Both the position numbers and the translations under genes were made by a program. Shown piece after piece: positions 27,976 to 36,305 of a stretch of 38,169 bases of DNA (its first letter is position 1; every line of letters begins with the position of its first letter). The stretch lies in the NCBI RefSeq assembly GCF_019039215.1, contig NZ_JAHNZZ010000006.1, forward strand, positions 1 to 38,169, given 5' to 3'. The stretch comes from Bacillus sp. FJAT-29790 (GTDB taxonomy: Bacteria > Bacillota > Bacilli > Bacillales > Cytobacillaceae). The notes under the pieces were generated by a model, which was given only the letters and a program-made list of their open reading frames with translations, had not been told where the DNA came from and searched no databases.

Positions 27976-29130
27976 ATGAATAGAAGTACAAAGAAAATAG
28001 TGATGACATTATTCATTGCTTTAATGACTGTTGTTATGGCAGCATGCGGAAATGACTCAGCTAATAAAAATGAAGCTAAGTCTAGAACAGGTGAAGAAGG
28101 ATTAAAAATTGCCATTGTAACAAGCCCTTCAGGCGTGGATGATGGAAACTTTAATGAAGATAACTATAAAGGTATTTTGAGCTTTATTGAAAAGAATCCA
28201 ACAGCAACAGTAAAGGCTGTTAGGGAAGAAACTGGTGATCCTGCTGCGGCTGTACAAGCTGTTGCTGATATTGTGGCAGATTATGATGTTATTATCACAC
28301 CTGGGTTTCAATTTGCTGGAGTTTCTAGTATTGCTGTAGAAAATCCTGATAAAATATTTATTTTAAATGACTCTGAGCCCGCACCTGTAGGTGACCAAAA
28401 AGAATTCGATAATGTATATGCCATGAATTTCGCTGAACAAGAAAGTGGCTTTTTTGCAGGAATGGCTGCAGCACTTGAAACAAAATCAAATAAAGTAGCG
28501 GTTGTAAATGGAATCGCTTATCCTTCAAATGTAAACTACCAATTTGGCTTTGAATCTGGTGTAAATTATGTAAATGCAGTATATGGAAAAGATGTTGAAA
28601 CTGTTGAATTATCAGGTTATGCAGGAACGGATGTAACGGGTGCTGATGTTGGTGGGAACTATGCAGGATCTTTTGCAGATGAGGCAACTGGTAAAGTGAT
28701 CGGAAATGCGTTAATTAAAAAAGGTGTAGATATCGTCTTTGTTGCAGCAGGTGGTACTGGTAATGGGGTATTCACAGCAGTTAAGGAAGCTAAAGGCGAT
28801 GTAAAAGTAATTGGTGTGGATGTTGACCAATATGATGAGGGTGTAAATGGTTCTGAAAATATCGTATTAACATCTGGAGTAAAATTCATGAGTATGAATA
28901 TTGAAAAGGTATTAAATTCTGTTGTTGATGGAAGCTTTAAAGGCGGAAATGTCGTTCTTCAAGCAGATACAGATTCAACCGGTTTTATTAAAGAAGAAGG
29001 GCGTCATCAATTATCTCAAGATACACTTAGTAAAATGAATGAAGCTTACGAGTTAGTTAAAAACGGTACAATCGTACCTGCATCTAACTTTAATGGCCAT
29101 ACTCCAGATAAGTTTCCAGGGTTAAAATAA
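27976..29130 (+). CDS. BMP-family nucleoside-binding lipoprotein
   Basis: A 384-residue lipoprotein with lipobox VMAAC (Cys23) and a Ser/Asn/Lys-rich linker. The BMP (PnrA/NupN-like) domain follows: GVDDGNFNEDNYKG, DYDVIITPGFQFAG, NVYAMNFAEQESGFFAGMAA, FESGVNYVNAVYG, VFVAAGGTGNGV and VIGVDVDQ. It is the substrate receptor of the ABC importer encoded just after it. The family binds purine nucleosides, and the guanine riboswitch upstream supports guanosine or inosine. GAGGAGG precedes the ATG. Confidence 0.93.
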   Translation: MNRSTKKIVMTLFIALMTVVMAACGNDSANKNEAKSRTGEEGLKIAIVTSPSGVDDGNFNEDNYKGILSFIEKNPTATVKAVREETGDPAAAVQAVADIVADYDVIITPGFQFAGVSSIAVENPDKIFILNDSEPAPVGDQKEFDNVYAMNFAEQESGFFAGMAAALETKSNKVAVVNGIAYPSNVNYQFGFESGVNYVNAVYGKDVETVELSGYAGTDVTGADVGGNYAGSFADEATGKVIGNALIKKGVDIVFVAAGGTGNGVFTAVKEAKGDVKVIGVDVDQYDEGVNGSENIVLTSGVKFMSMNIEKVLNSVVDGSFKGGNVVLQADTDSTGFIKEEGRHQLSQDTLSKMNEAYELVKNGTIVPASNFNGHTPDKFPGLK

Positions 29131-29160
29131 ATAGATACAGAATAATGAAATGAACAAATA

Positions 29161-29215
29161 GAAGTTTATCATTTTCCCCTATATAAGAATCACTAGGGAA
29201 TGATGAACTTCTTTT
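29161..29215 (+). terminator. attenuating hairpin between lipoprotein and ATPase genes
   Basis: GAAGTTTATCATT and AATGATGAACTTC pair almost perfectly over a long stem, followed by TTTTAAATT. The weak T tract suggests partial termination or mRNA stabilisation, so the binding protein would be made in excess over the transporter core, as is common for such operons. Confidence 0.6.
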
Positions 29216-29247
29216 AAATTACTTTTCCTATATAAAGGAGACGAAAG

Positions 29248-30780
29248 ATGTCTGATTATATTGTAGAAATGAAACATATAACCAAACGATTTCCTGGAAT
29301 AGTGGCGAATAATGATGTATCCATTGGTATTAAAAAAGGAGAAATTTTCGCTTTACTTGGAGAAAATGGTGCAGGTAAATCAACTTTGATGAGTATTCTT
29401 GGTGGTATGTATGAACCGGATGAGGGAGAAATTTATATTCGGGGAGATAAAGTGCAAATTAGCTCACCTAACCATGCGGCAAAGCTTAACATTGGAATGG
29501 TCCATCAGCATTTTAAATTAGTTTCTGATTATACGATTTCAGAGAATATTACCTTAGGAGTTGAGCCAATCAAAAAATTTGCAGGTCTCTTTCCATACGT
29601 GGATATTCGAAGTGCGAATCGTAAAATTGAAGAGTTATCTAAAAACTTCGGCTTAGAAGTGGATCCTACGAAAAAAATAGCTGATCTTACTGTTTCGATG
29701 CAGCAACGTGTGGAAATTTTAAAGGTGCTTTATCGTGAAGCAGAAATCCTTATTTTTGACGAACCAACTGCAGTCTTAACGCCACAAGAAATTGAATTCT
29801 TGCTCGATATTATTGAAGGTCTACGAAACGGTGGAAAAACAATCATATTAATTACACATAAGCTAGAAGAAATTAAGAAAGTGGCCGATCGATGTGCTGT
29901 ATTGAACAAAGGTAAATTAGTTGATGTGTTAGATGTAAAGAAAACACCGGTTAATCTTATGGCTCAATTAATGGTAGGTAGAGAGGTAAGTTTTGAATCT
30001 GAAAAAGTACCTGCTCAGTTTAAAGAGGAAGTATTGAAGGTAGAACATCTAACAGTTAAAAATGAAGATGGATTTGAAGTAGTTAAAGATGTTTCCTTTA
30101 CCATACACAGTGGCGAAATATTTGCTATTGCTGGAGTCGCAGATAATGGTCAAGTTGAAATAGCGGATGCCATTGCTGGTTTAACAAAGGTTAGTGGTGG
30201 AAAAATCCTCCTTGAGGGTAAGGACATTACGAGTGAAAGTATAAGAAACAGAACAGAAACTGGAATATCTTATATACCAGAAGATAGACAAAGCTTTGGA
30301 CTAGTTTTGGATTTTGATTTATCTACTAATTTAGCATTAAAGCAGTACTATAGGGAGCCCTTTTCTAGTAAGGGAATCTTAAATAAAGAGGAATTTGAGC
30401 AATTTGGCAGTAACATGATTGATAAATATGATATTAGAAGTGGACAAGGTATTAAGACGCAAGTTCGTTCGATGAGTGGCGGTAATCAGCAAAAAGCAAT
30501 TATTGCTCGCGAAATCGAATTACAATCGCCGCTTATGATTTTCGTTCAGCCAACACGGGGAGTTGATATTGGTGCGATTGAAAATATTCATAAAATGATG
30601 ATTCAAGAACGAGATAAAGGAAAAGCGATCTTACTTATTTCATTAGAGTTAGATGAAATTATGAATGTAGCGGATACCATTGGAGTTATATATAATGGCC
30701 AACTTCAAAAAATTGCTAGTAGTGAATCATTAACGACGAATGAAGTCGGCGAATATATGATGGGGGCAAAGCATGAGTAA
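29248..30780 (+). CDS. nucleoside ABC importer, double ATPase
   Basis: A 510-residue protein with two fused ABC domains, of the NupO/YufO and RbsA kind. Domain 1 is complete: GENGAGKST, the Q-loop HQHFKLV, LTVSMQQRVEILK and FDEPTAVLTP. Domain 2 has the degenerate loop GVADNGQVE in place of Walker A, then MSGGNQQKAIIARE and FVQPTRGVD with Gln in place of the catalytic Glu. These changes are usual in the second half of this family. AAAGGAG precedes the ATG. The stop overlaps the next gene by 8 bases. Confidence 0.93.
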   Translation: MSDYIVEMKHITKRFPGIVANNDVSIGIKKGEIFALLGENGAGKSTLMSILGGMYEPDEGEIYIRGDKVQISSPNHAAKLNIGMVHQHFKLVSDYTISENITLGVEPIKKFAGLFPYVDIRSANRKIEELSKNFGLEVDPTKKIADLTVSMQQRVEILKVLYREAEILIFDEPTAVLTPQEIEFLLDIIEGLRNGGKTIILITHKLEEIKKVADRCAVLNKGKLVDVLDVKKTPVNLMAQLMVGREVSFESEKVPAQFKEEVLKVEHLTVKNEDGFEVVKDVSFTIHSGEIFAIAGVADNGQVEIADAIAGLTKVSGGKILLEGKDITSESIRNRTETGISYIPEDRQSFGLVLDFDLSTNLALKQYYREPFSSKGILNKEEFEQFGSNMIDKYDIRSGQGIKTQVRSMSGGNQQKAIIAREIELQSPLMIFVQPTRGVDIGAIENIHKMMIQERDKGKAILLISLELDEIMNVADTIGVIYNGQLQKIASSESLTTNEVGEYMMGAKHE

Positions 30781-31924
30781 AGATAAAAAGAAAAATATCT
30801 TAAGTTATAGTCTTATTCGACCAATAAGTAATGAGAAATGGCAACCTATCTCCATTCCAATAGTATCTATTTTAATAAGTTTTATTGCTGCGGCTGTTGT
30901 TATACTATTAATTGGGAAAAATCCATTACAGGCATTTTATAACTTATTCCAAGGGGCAGGAATCTTACCTAAGCCTACTTATGCTGGCTATAAGAGCATG
31001 TTGACTGATTTTTTGATTTTGCTAAATGCCATGACCCCATTAGTGTTTGCCAGCCTGGCAGTTGCTGTTGCTTTTAAAGCGGGTCTATTTAATATTGGGG
31101 TTTCCGGTCAGATGCTTGTCTCTGGTTTTTTAGCGACGATTATAGTTGGTTATAGTGGTTTAGATGCCATAATCGCAAAGCCGCTTGTGCTGTTAGTCGG
31201 AATGGTCGCTGGAGGGTTAATAGGAGGATTAGTAGGATGGCTAAAATATAAATTTAACATTAATGAAGTTGTAACTACGATTATGTTAAATTATATTGCT
31301 CAATATGTCATAAGCTTTTTTATTCAAATGTATTATATTGATCCTGTTTCAAGACAATCCAAATATATTTCAGAAGCAGCAAGATTAACTTTAGTAAATG
31401 TTGAAATAGCCAATTTGAAAATGGATATTCCATTGGGCTTTATTTTAGCCATCATTACCGCTATTTTAGTAAAGTTTGTCATGGACAAAACAGTAGTGGG
31501 TTTTGAGTTAAAAGCGGTAGGTTCCAACCGTAATGCAGCAAAATATGCAGGAATTAATGTCGGAAGAAACACAGTCTTAGCCATGGTTATTTCAGGAGGT
31601 TTGGCTGGTCTTGCAGGTGTCACTTATTATTTAGGTTATTTTTCTTCCATACAACCAAAAGTATTATCAAGTATCGGTTTTGACTCCATTGCTGTATCAC
31701 TATTAGGAAACTCTCATCCAATTGGTGTTATTTTTTCATCATTTTTAGTATCTATTATTGATCAAGGAAGCACGTATATGAGTTCACAGGCTGGAATTAG
31801 ACAAGAAATTTCTTCTGTTATCATTGGGTTAATCCTATTGTTTAGTGCATGTGGTGAATACTTGAAATATAAAGTCAGCCGCCTGAAGGAAAAAGAAGTG
31901 GAACGAAAGGAGCGTGAATCATAA
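30773..31924 (+). CDS. nucleoside ABC importer permease 1
   Basis: A 383-residue membrane protein of the BPD_transp_2 (RbsC/NupP-like) family, with about nine to ten hydrophobic segments. Family marks include LNAMTPLVFASLAVAVAFKA, GLFNIGVSGQMLVSG, NEVVTTIMLNYIA, VGFELKAVGSNRNAAKYAGI and SIGFDSIAVSLLG. It forms the channel with the second permease. Its start lies inside the ATPase gene and its stop shares a base with the next start, so the genes are tightly coupled. Confidence 0.92.
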   Translation: MSKDKKKNILSYSLIRPISNEKWQPISIPIVSILISFIAAAVVILLIGKNPLQAFYNLFQGAGILPKPTYAGYKSMLTDFLILLNAMTPLVFASLAVAVAFKAGLFNIGVSGQMLVSGFLATIIVGYSGLDAIIAKPLVLLVGMVAGGLIGGLVGWLKYKFNINEVVTTIMLNYIAQYVISFFIQMYYIDPVSRQSKYISEAARLTLVNVEIANLKMDIPLGFILAIITAILVKFVMDKTVVGFELKAVGSNRNAAKYAGINVGRNTVLAMVISGGLAGLAGVTYYLGYFSSIQPKVLSSIGFDSIAVSLLGNSHPIGVIFSSFLVSIIDQGSTYMSSQAGIRQEISSVIIGLILLFSACGEYLKYKVSRLKEKEVERKERES

Positions 31925-32883
31925 TGGATACAATAATTATTGATGGATTATCCTTTGCTCTGCCTCTTTTTATTATAGCAATAGGCGGAATATACAGTGA
32001 AAAGAGTGGTATTACTAATTTAGCACTTGAAGGTTTTCAAGGTTTTGGTGCATTCATCGGAGCGCTGTCAGCTGTTTTAATCGCAAATACTTCTGGCATA
32101 GATGTTCAAAATCTATTCTACGTGGCGTTAATATTTTCGATGATTGGCGGGATGATGTTTTCCATTATTCATGCTGTACTATGTATTAAATTTAAGGCAA
32201 ATCAAGTTATCAGTGGTGTCGTGATTAATATTTTGGCGTTAGCACTAACGACTTTCTTAACGACACAAATAAATGCACTTGTATTTGGAACGGCTTCGGA
32301 CAAGTTTCGATTAGGTGTATCGGATCGGTTTACGATTGAAGGTTTAGCCAATATACCAGTGATTGGTGCAGTCTTTACGAATGTGTATCCGTTCGAAGTG
32401 ATTATTATAGTGATTGCCCTTTTTGCTTGGTATCTTTTATATAAAACAAAATTTGGCATGCGCTTAAGAGCGAGCGGGGAAAATCCTCATTCGGTTGATG
32501 CAGCAGGTGTAAATGTATTGAAAATTAGGTTTTCTGCGGTTTTAATATCGGGGCTATTATCAGGTCTAGGTGGCATGTGTTTTGCCTATTCCATTTCAGC
32601 GAACTTTTCTTCAAATATTTATATGGGATATGGATTCTTAGCTATTGCTGCATTGATTTTTGGTAATTGGAGGATTCTCCCTACTTTAGCCGCTTGTCTT
32701 TTATTTGGTTTTGCAAAATCTGGAGGAGCGTTTATTGCTCAGTCAATGGCATTACCAAGTAGTTTCACTGATTTATTCATGATTTTACCGTATGTAATTA
32801 CTTTATTGTTATTAATCTTTTTCTCAAAATCAAATCGCGCTCCGAGAGCATTAGGTGAAATTTATGACAAAGGAAAGAGATAA
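31924..32883 (+). CDS. nucleoside ABC importer permease 2
   Basis: A 319-residue membrane protein of the NupQ-like family, the partner of permease 1. It has IGGIYSEKSGITNLALEGFQ, IKFKANQVISGVVINILAL, FGMRLRASGENPHSVDAAGV and MGYGFLAIAALIFGNW. The start overlaps the upstream stop (TAATG). No clear terminator follows. Seventy-seven bases after the stop the 110-bp att-proximal repeat begins, so the importer operon sits at the very end of its compartment. Confidence 0.92.
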   Translation: MDTIIIDGLSFALPLFIIAIGGIYSEKSGITNLALEGFQGFGAFIGALSAVLIANTSGIDVQNLFYVALIFSMIGGMMFSIIHAVLCIKFKANQVISGVVINILALALTTFLTTQINALVFGTASDKFRLGVSDRFTIEGLANIPVIGAVFTNVYPFEVIIIVIALFAWYLLYKTKFGMRLRASGENPHSVDAAGVNVLKIRFSAVLISGLLSGLGGMCFAYSISANFSSNIYMGYGFLAIAALIFGNWRILPTLAACLLFGFAKSGGAFIAQSMALPSSFTDLFMILPYVITLLLLIFFSKSNRAPRALGEIYDKGKR

Positions 32884-32959
32884 ATAATTTTTCTAAGTAG
32901 TTCCCACCGTATAAAATGTTAACATTTTGCTAACGCAATCTCATGAACAACGGTAAAAT

Positions 32960-33069
32960 ATCGTTAAAGATGTTACATCTCAGATTCCGAAAAACCTTGA
33001 TATACCGCACTTTCTGCACTTATCGTTAAAGATATTACAAATTCTCACCTTAGGGGCGGCATGATGTAA
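32960..33069 (+). repeat. 110-bp att-proximal repeat, copy 2 (ends in att core C)
   Basis: Partner of 14868-14977: same length, about 85% identical by hand count, with the same two internal direct repeats (YGTTAAAGATRTTACA). A further repeat GTTAACATTTTGCTAACGC at 32918-32936 lies just before it and resembles the motifs seen between the att cores and integrase ends. Confidence 0.75.
33054..33069 (+). other. att core C
   Basis: GGGCGGCATGATGTAA, identical to the groEL 3' end, 23 kb away from it. It separates the nucleoside importer compartment from the DUF3967-like region. Integrase remnant 4 follows. Confidence 0.8.
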
Positions 33070-33168
33070 GCGCCGAACCGCGTAATATAAGGCGTTCTTG
33101 AGTTGATAAAAGGAAAATGCTCATACATGAGATTAATAACGTCATTTTTCAAATGAAAACCCCAATTA

Positions 33169-33262
33169 TTAGAGAAGGTCTTTCATCGGTTTACTAAACT
33201 GGTGGGAGGCCTTTTCTTTCATGTTTGCCGTGATATGAGTATTTATGGTTTCATGGTTGTGA
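33169..33262 (-). pseudogene. tyrosine integrase, C-terminal remnant 4
   Basis: On the minus strand the reading is HYHNHETINTHITANMKEKA, then SHQFSKPMKDLL and a stop. It aligns with the ends of remnants 1 and 2, but the catalytic Tyr position is no longer Tyr and GH is not kept. This is a more decayed copy in the same orientation, 100 bases after att core C. Confidence 0.7.
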
Positions 33263-33373
33263 TAATGGCTGTCGGAATCAGCCTCTTCTTCCAAAAATTT
33301 TAATCTATTCTACTTTTACTTGTTACTTTGGGGATTGAATATTTTCTATAGGTTCAATATTAACAGCCCATTC

Positions 33374-33489
33374 AATAGAATTCCTCAAGAAGGGTGCTGA
33401 TCGGCTCTTTTTTTGTTTCGTATCGCTGGGCGATATAACTTGCAAACAAATCTAAAAACCTTCATATTTAATAGAAAAGGAGGTACGAT
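33374..33489 (+). promoter_or_regulatory. leader of the DUF3967-like gene, repeated twice downstream
   Basis: The block starts with TTCCTCAAGAAGGGTGCTGA and a T run. An inverted repeat TATCGC, TGG, GCGATA (33421-33435) follows, then the AAAAGGAGG ribosome binding site. Similar leaders, with the inverted repeat damaged by one base, occur at 34382-34498 and 34841-34957. It may hold a promoter and an autoregulatory operator. Confidence 0.45.
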
Positions 33490-34197
33490 ATGCGACGTGA
33501 TATACAATCGAATGAACGAGCTTTCTCTTCCAAGGAAGTTGCAGAAGAAGTAGGGATTGCAACTCCCACTGTTCGAAAGTATGGCCAAATCTTAGAGCGG
33601 AATGGATATGAGTTTTTAAAAGATGGCGATCGACGTATCTTTGTTCAATCTGATATCGGAGCGCTTATAGCGTTACGTGATACGGACAAGTCCTTAGACG
33701 ATACAGCAAAAGACCTTGTGAATCAACAAAAAGAAAGATTAGAAGGATCCAATGAAAATGAGATTGCGATAATCGATACATATAGAAATATACCTCATGA
33801 CCCCAATCAATTAAAAGAGGTCTTAATGTTTCTAGTCAATGAACTCGCAGCCACTCGTGAAATGAATGTCCAACTGACAAACGATATGTCAGAGCTTAAA
33901 ACAAAGGTTTCCCGACTCCAGCAAGATCATCATGTTATAAGTTCTAGTATTGGAAATTCAGCGCAAAAAACTAATGCTAAAATTGAAAAATTAACTGAAC
34001 TACAAAATATCCATTACGAAACATTGCTACAACAAGAAAAACAAAAAAGTGAACTCTTACAAAAAGAAATACAAAATATGCGGGACGAACAGAAAAAAGA
34101 ATGGAGTTCACAAAATGATTTTAATAAACGTTTAGAAGAAGCGATACAAAAACCTAAAGAAAAATGGGGAGGGCTTTTCTCCATATTCCGAAAATAA
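33490..34197 (+). CDS. MerR-like HTH protein with coiled-coil C-terminus (DUF3967-like)
   Basis: A 235-residue protein. The N-terminal winged helix reads FSSKEVAEEVGIATPTVRKY, GQILERNGYEF, DGDRRIFVQSDI, as in MerR-type DNA-binding domains. Residues about 110-215 are Gln/Lys/Glu-rich heptads (coiled coil), and the end EKWGGLFSIFRK matches the DUF3967 pattern known from Bacillus plasmids and mobile elements. The role is uncertain: DNA binding is likely, and regulation or partitioning are possible. AAAAGGAGG precedes the ATG. Two decayed copies follow in tandem. Confidence 0.8.
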   Translation: MRRDIQSNERAFSSKEVAEEVGIATPTVRKYGQILERNGYEFLKDGDRRIFVQSDIGALIALRDTDKSLDDTAKDLVNQQKERLEGSNENEIAIIDTYRNIPHDPNQLKEVLMFLVNELAATREMNVQLTNDMSELKTKVSRLQQDHHVISSSIGNSAQKTNAKIEKLTELQNIHYETLLQQEKQKSELLQKEIQNMRDEQKKEWSSQNDFNKRLEEAIQKPKEKWGGLFSIFRK

Positions 34198-34381
34198 GGT
34201 GTCTGTTTAAGGTTTTTTATGCTTAGCTGTGTAAAGATTTGTGGAAGGGGATTTTTGATGAAGAAAATTTAAGCGATATGCATCTAAACAATATACACAA
34301 CTTGAAGCAAGAAAAAAAGACTGATTGAATAAAATGGGAGTTGAGGCGGTTAAGTACCTCAATAAAAACATGAGTCATCCC

Positions 34382-34840
34382 TAATAGAGTTCCTCAAGAA
34401 AGGGTTGATCGGCTCTTTTTTTTTGTTTCGTATCGCTGGGCGCTATACCTTGCAATTAAATCCCCAGAACCCTCATCTTTATGAAAAGGAAGTCTGATAT
34501 GCGACATGATATACATCTGATGAACGGCATTCTCTTCCAAGGAAGTGGGAATGCAACACCCACTGTTCAAAAGTATGGTCACATTTTAGAGTGAAATGGA
34601 TATAAGTACTTATAAGAGAGTAATCCGTGTATCTTTGATCAATTCGACATCGTAGTGCTTATAGTGTTACCCGATACTGACAAGTCGCTGGCAATACAGC
34701 TACAGACCTTGTGAATCAACAAAAAGAAAGATTAGAATTAACCAATGAACTCGTGCCACGTGTGAAGTGATATCCAACGGATAAACGATATGTGTCAGTT
34801 AAAAACAAAGGTTTCCTGGCTCCAACAGTTCATCATGTCC
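34382..34840 (+). pseudogene. decayed second copy of the DUF3967-like gene with its leader
   Basis: The leader and start (ATG 34499, MRHDIH) match the intact gene. Deletions and frameshifts follow: ATPTVQKYGHILE ends in a stop, then fragments matching IRVSLINSTS, DKSLAIQLQTL, VNQQKERLELTNE and the NDM-LKTKVSWLQQ region appear in changing frames. The end, like the intact gene's middle, is cut before the second coiled-coil half. Confidence 0.75.
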
Positions 34841-35145
34841 TTAATAGTGTTCCTCGAGAAGGGGGCTGGAAAGCTCTTTTTTTGATTCGTATCGCTGGGC
34901 GCTATACCTTGCAATTAAATCCCCAGAACCTTCATCTTTAAGAAAAGGAAGTCTGATATGCGACATGATATACATCTAATGAACAAGCATTCTTTTCCAA
35001 GGAAGTGGGAATGCAACACCCACTGTTCAAGAGTATGGCCACATTTTAGAGTGAAAAGAATATAGGTTCTTAAAAAAGGGCAATCCGTGAATCTTTGTTC
35101 AATCAGATATCGTACCGCTCATAGCGTTACCTGATACATTTGAAA
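34841..35145 (+). pseudogene. decayed third copy of the DUF3967-like gene with its leader
   Basis: It starts with the same leader (TTCCTCGAGAAGGGGGCTGG). The ATG at 34958 gives MRHDIHLMNKHS and then matches ATPTVQEYGHILE, a stop, and the FVQSDIVPLIALPDT region. The similarity ends near 35145. It is closer to copy 2 than to the intact gene, sharing the same deletion after the start, so copy 2 or 3 gave rise to the other after decay had begun. Confidence 0.7.
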
Positions 35146-35446
35146 TTCACTTCTCTACCCCAATAAATTAAAAGAAAACACTATTTTTCAAATTTCAACA
35201 AATTCCCGGGAAATATCTACAAATTATGAGTAGATATCGACAAAAATTAGCAGCATTTGAATAACCATTTGTTTTGCTAATAAGAAAGTAGACATACTAT
35301 ATATAGAATTAAAATTCTTAATGCTTATAATTTTGCTCATAGCTTTAGTATCTTCTGTTTTGAAATATATTAAGTAAAAGATGAAAACACTATAATATCA
35401 ATATCTTTATTAAATCTGTTTTCATATATTATATGCCTTGATAAAT

Positions 35447-35462
35447 GGGCGGCATAATGTAA
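35447..35462 (+). other. att core D (one mismatch)
   Basis: GGGCGGCATAATGTAA differs from the groEL 3' end by one G to A change. An integrase 3' scar follows on the minus strand after about 115 bases, with the arm-type motif between, as at att core B. Confidence 0.7.
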
Positions 35463-35577
35463 GCCAACAGGAAGTTGTTCACTAGGACGTGGCGTTTTTA
35501 GTCCGAGCTCCACTTGAAAGCGTTTACTTTACAAGAAAACTGAAATGCTAACATTTTGCTGACATAAAGGATTTAAG

Positions 35578-35634
35578 TGAAGTTTCTCATGAGTTTAAAA
35601 CTTATGGGAAGCTTTTTTCTTATTTCTTTCGTAC
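35578..35634 (-). pseudogene. integrase 3' scar 5
   Basis: On the minus strand it reads ERNKKKASHKF and a stop where the other copies continue KELM. It is recognisable only by alignment with remnants 1 and 2. The plus strand keeps the hairpin-plus-T-run form. Confidence 0.5.
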
Positions 35635-35707
35635 AAGTGGGTCAAGATGCTGAAAATAAGGTTAGTGTAGCAGTATAAAGATATTCACTTTGCTGGCTGA
35701 TAAATAT

Positions 35708-35770
35708 AAGAGTGCTTCTCATAGGTTGATCTAACTGGTGGGAAGCCTCTTTTTTTGTTTCTTGTGTTAC
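35708..35770 (-). pseudogene. integrase 3' scar 6
   Basis: On the minus strand it reads VTQETKKEASHQLDQPMRSTL, close to TQEMKKEASQKFSELMRSL of remnant 2. No att core lies between it and scar 5. On the plus strand GCTTCTCA and the later GGGAAGC with seven T keep the terminator form. Confidence 0.6.
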
Positions 35771-35858
35771 AATGAAAATATAATTTTTGTATTGGAACGA
35801 AAACTAAGAGTTGATCTTTAAGCGTCTTAATCATTAATGAGAACGAGGGGCGGAAAAA

Positions 35859-36305
35859 ATGTACACTGTTCTTGCATATTTTGTTTCCCTTTTTGCCATT
35901 GTGATATCAGTATTTATTACACTTTTTATCAAGTATGAACTAGAGCGAATGTTTCGCGAAGAAAAAGATGTGCTCGCTTTTCATATATGTAATGTGATTA
36001 TTATCTTAATGGTTTCTTTTGTAGTTCATTATGTGATGTCGATTTATATCATTGGGAATGAAGTTAATTGGCTACTACAATTAGTAATCCTTATGTTCAT
36101 TATCTTACCCATTTATATATTAGGTCACTTTGCATTTGAAAAATATAAATCAGTTTATCGAAAATATACAACCGACGAGAAGGGGAAAGTTATTATACTT
36201 AACGAAAAGTACTTAAAAAAGAAAAAGCTGCCTTCAATACTTACAGATTATAATGCTGTCTCCAAGGAAACTAAATCAAAGAAATATAAAAAATATTGGT
36301 TGTAA
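35859..36305 (+). CDS. hypothetical membrane protein
   Basis: A 148-residue protein with three hydrophobic segments (about residues 4-25, 42-66 and 72-92) and a Lys/Tyr-rich cytoplasmic tail (KYLKKKKLPS, KSKKYKKYWL). A GAGGGGCGG ribosome binding site precedes the ATG. I do not recognise a family. The good start and regular hydrophobic pattern support a real gene, unlike the decayed frames around it. Confidence 0.65.
   Translation: MYTVLAYFVSLFAIVISVFITLFIKYELERMFREEKDVLAFHICNVIIILMVSFVVHYVMSIYIIGNEVNWLLQLVILMFIILPIYILGHFAFEKYKSVYRKYTTDEKGKVIILNEKYLKKKKLPSILTDYNAVSKETKSKKYKKYWL

Larger units (their letters stand above)
35146..35858. other. AT-rich stretch with att core D and two integrase 3' scars
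   Basis: No gene is supported. Besides att core D (35447) and integrase scars 5 and 6, it contains GCTAACATTTTGCTGACAT (35547-35565), the same putative arm-type motif as after att core B. Confidence 0.6.

Noticed and set aside
28358..28889. Minus-strand frames opposite the BMP lipoprotein gene, one very rich in His/Leu/Gln
   Set aside because: Shadow frames of the lipoprotein gene; the His/Gln bias comes from complemented Asp/Glu/Val codons.
33374..35145. Whether the repeated blocks form a CRISPR array
   Set aside because: The units are hundreds of bases long and clearly derive from a coding gene plus its leader; no short repeat-spacer pattern exists.
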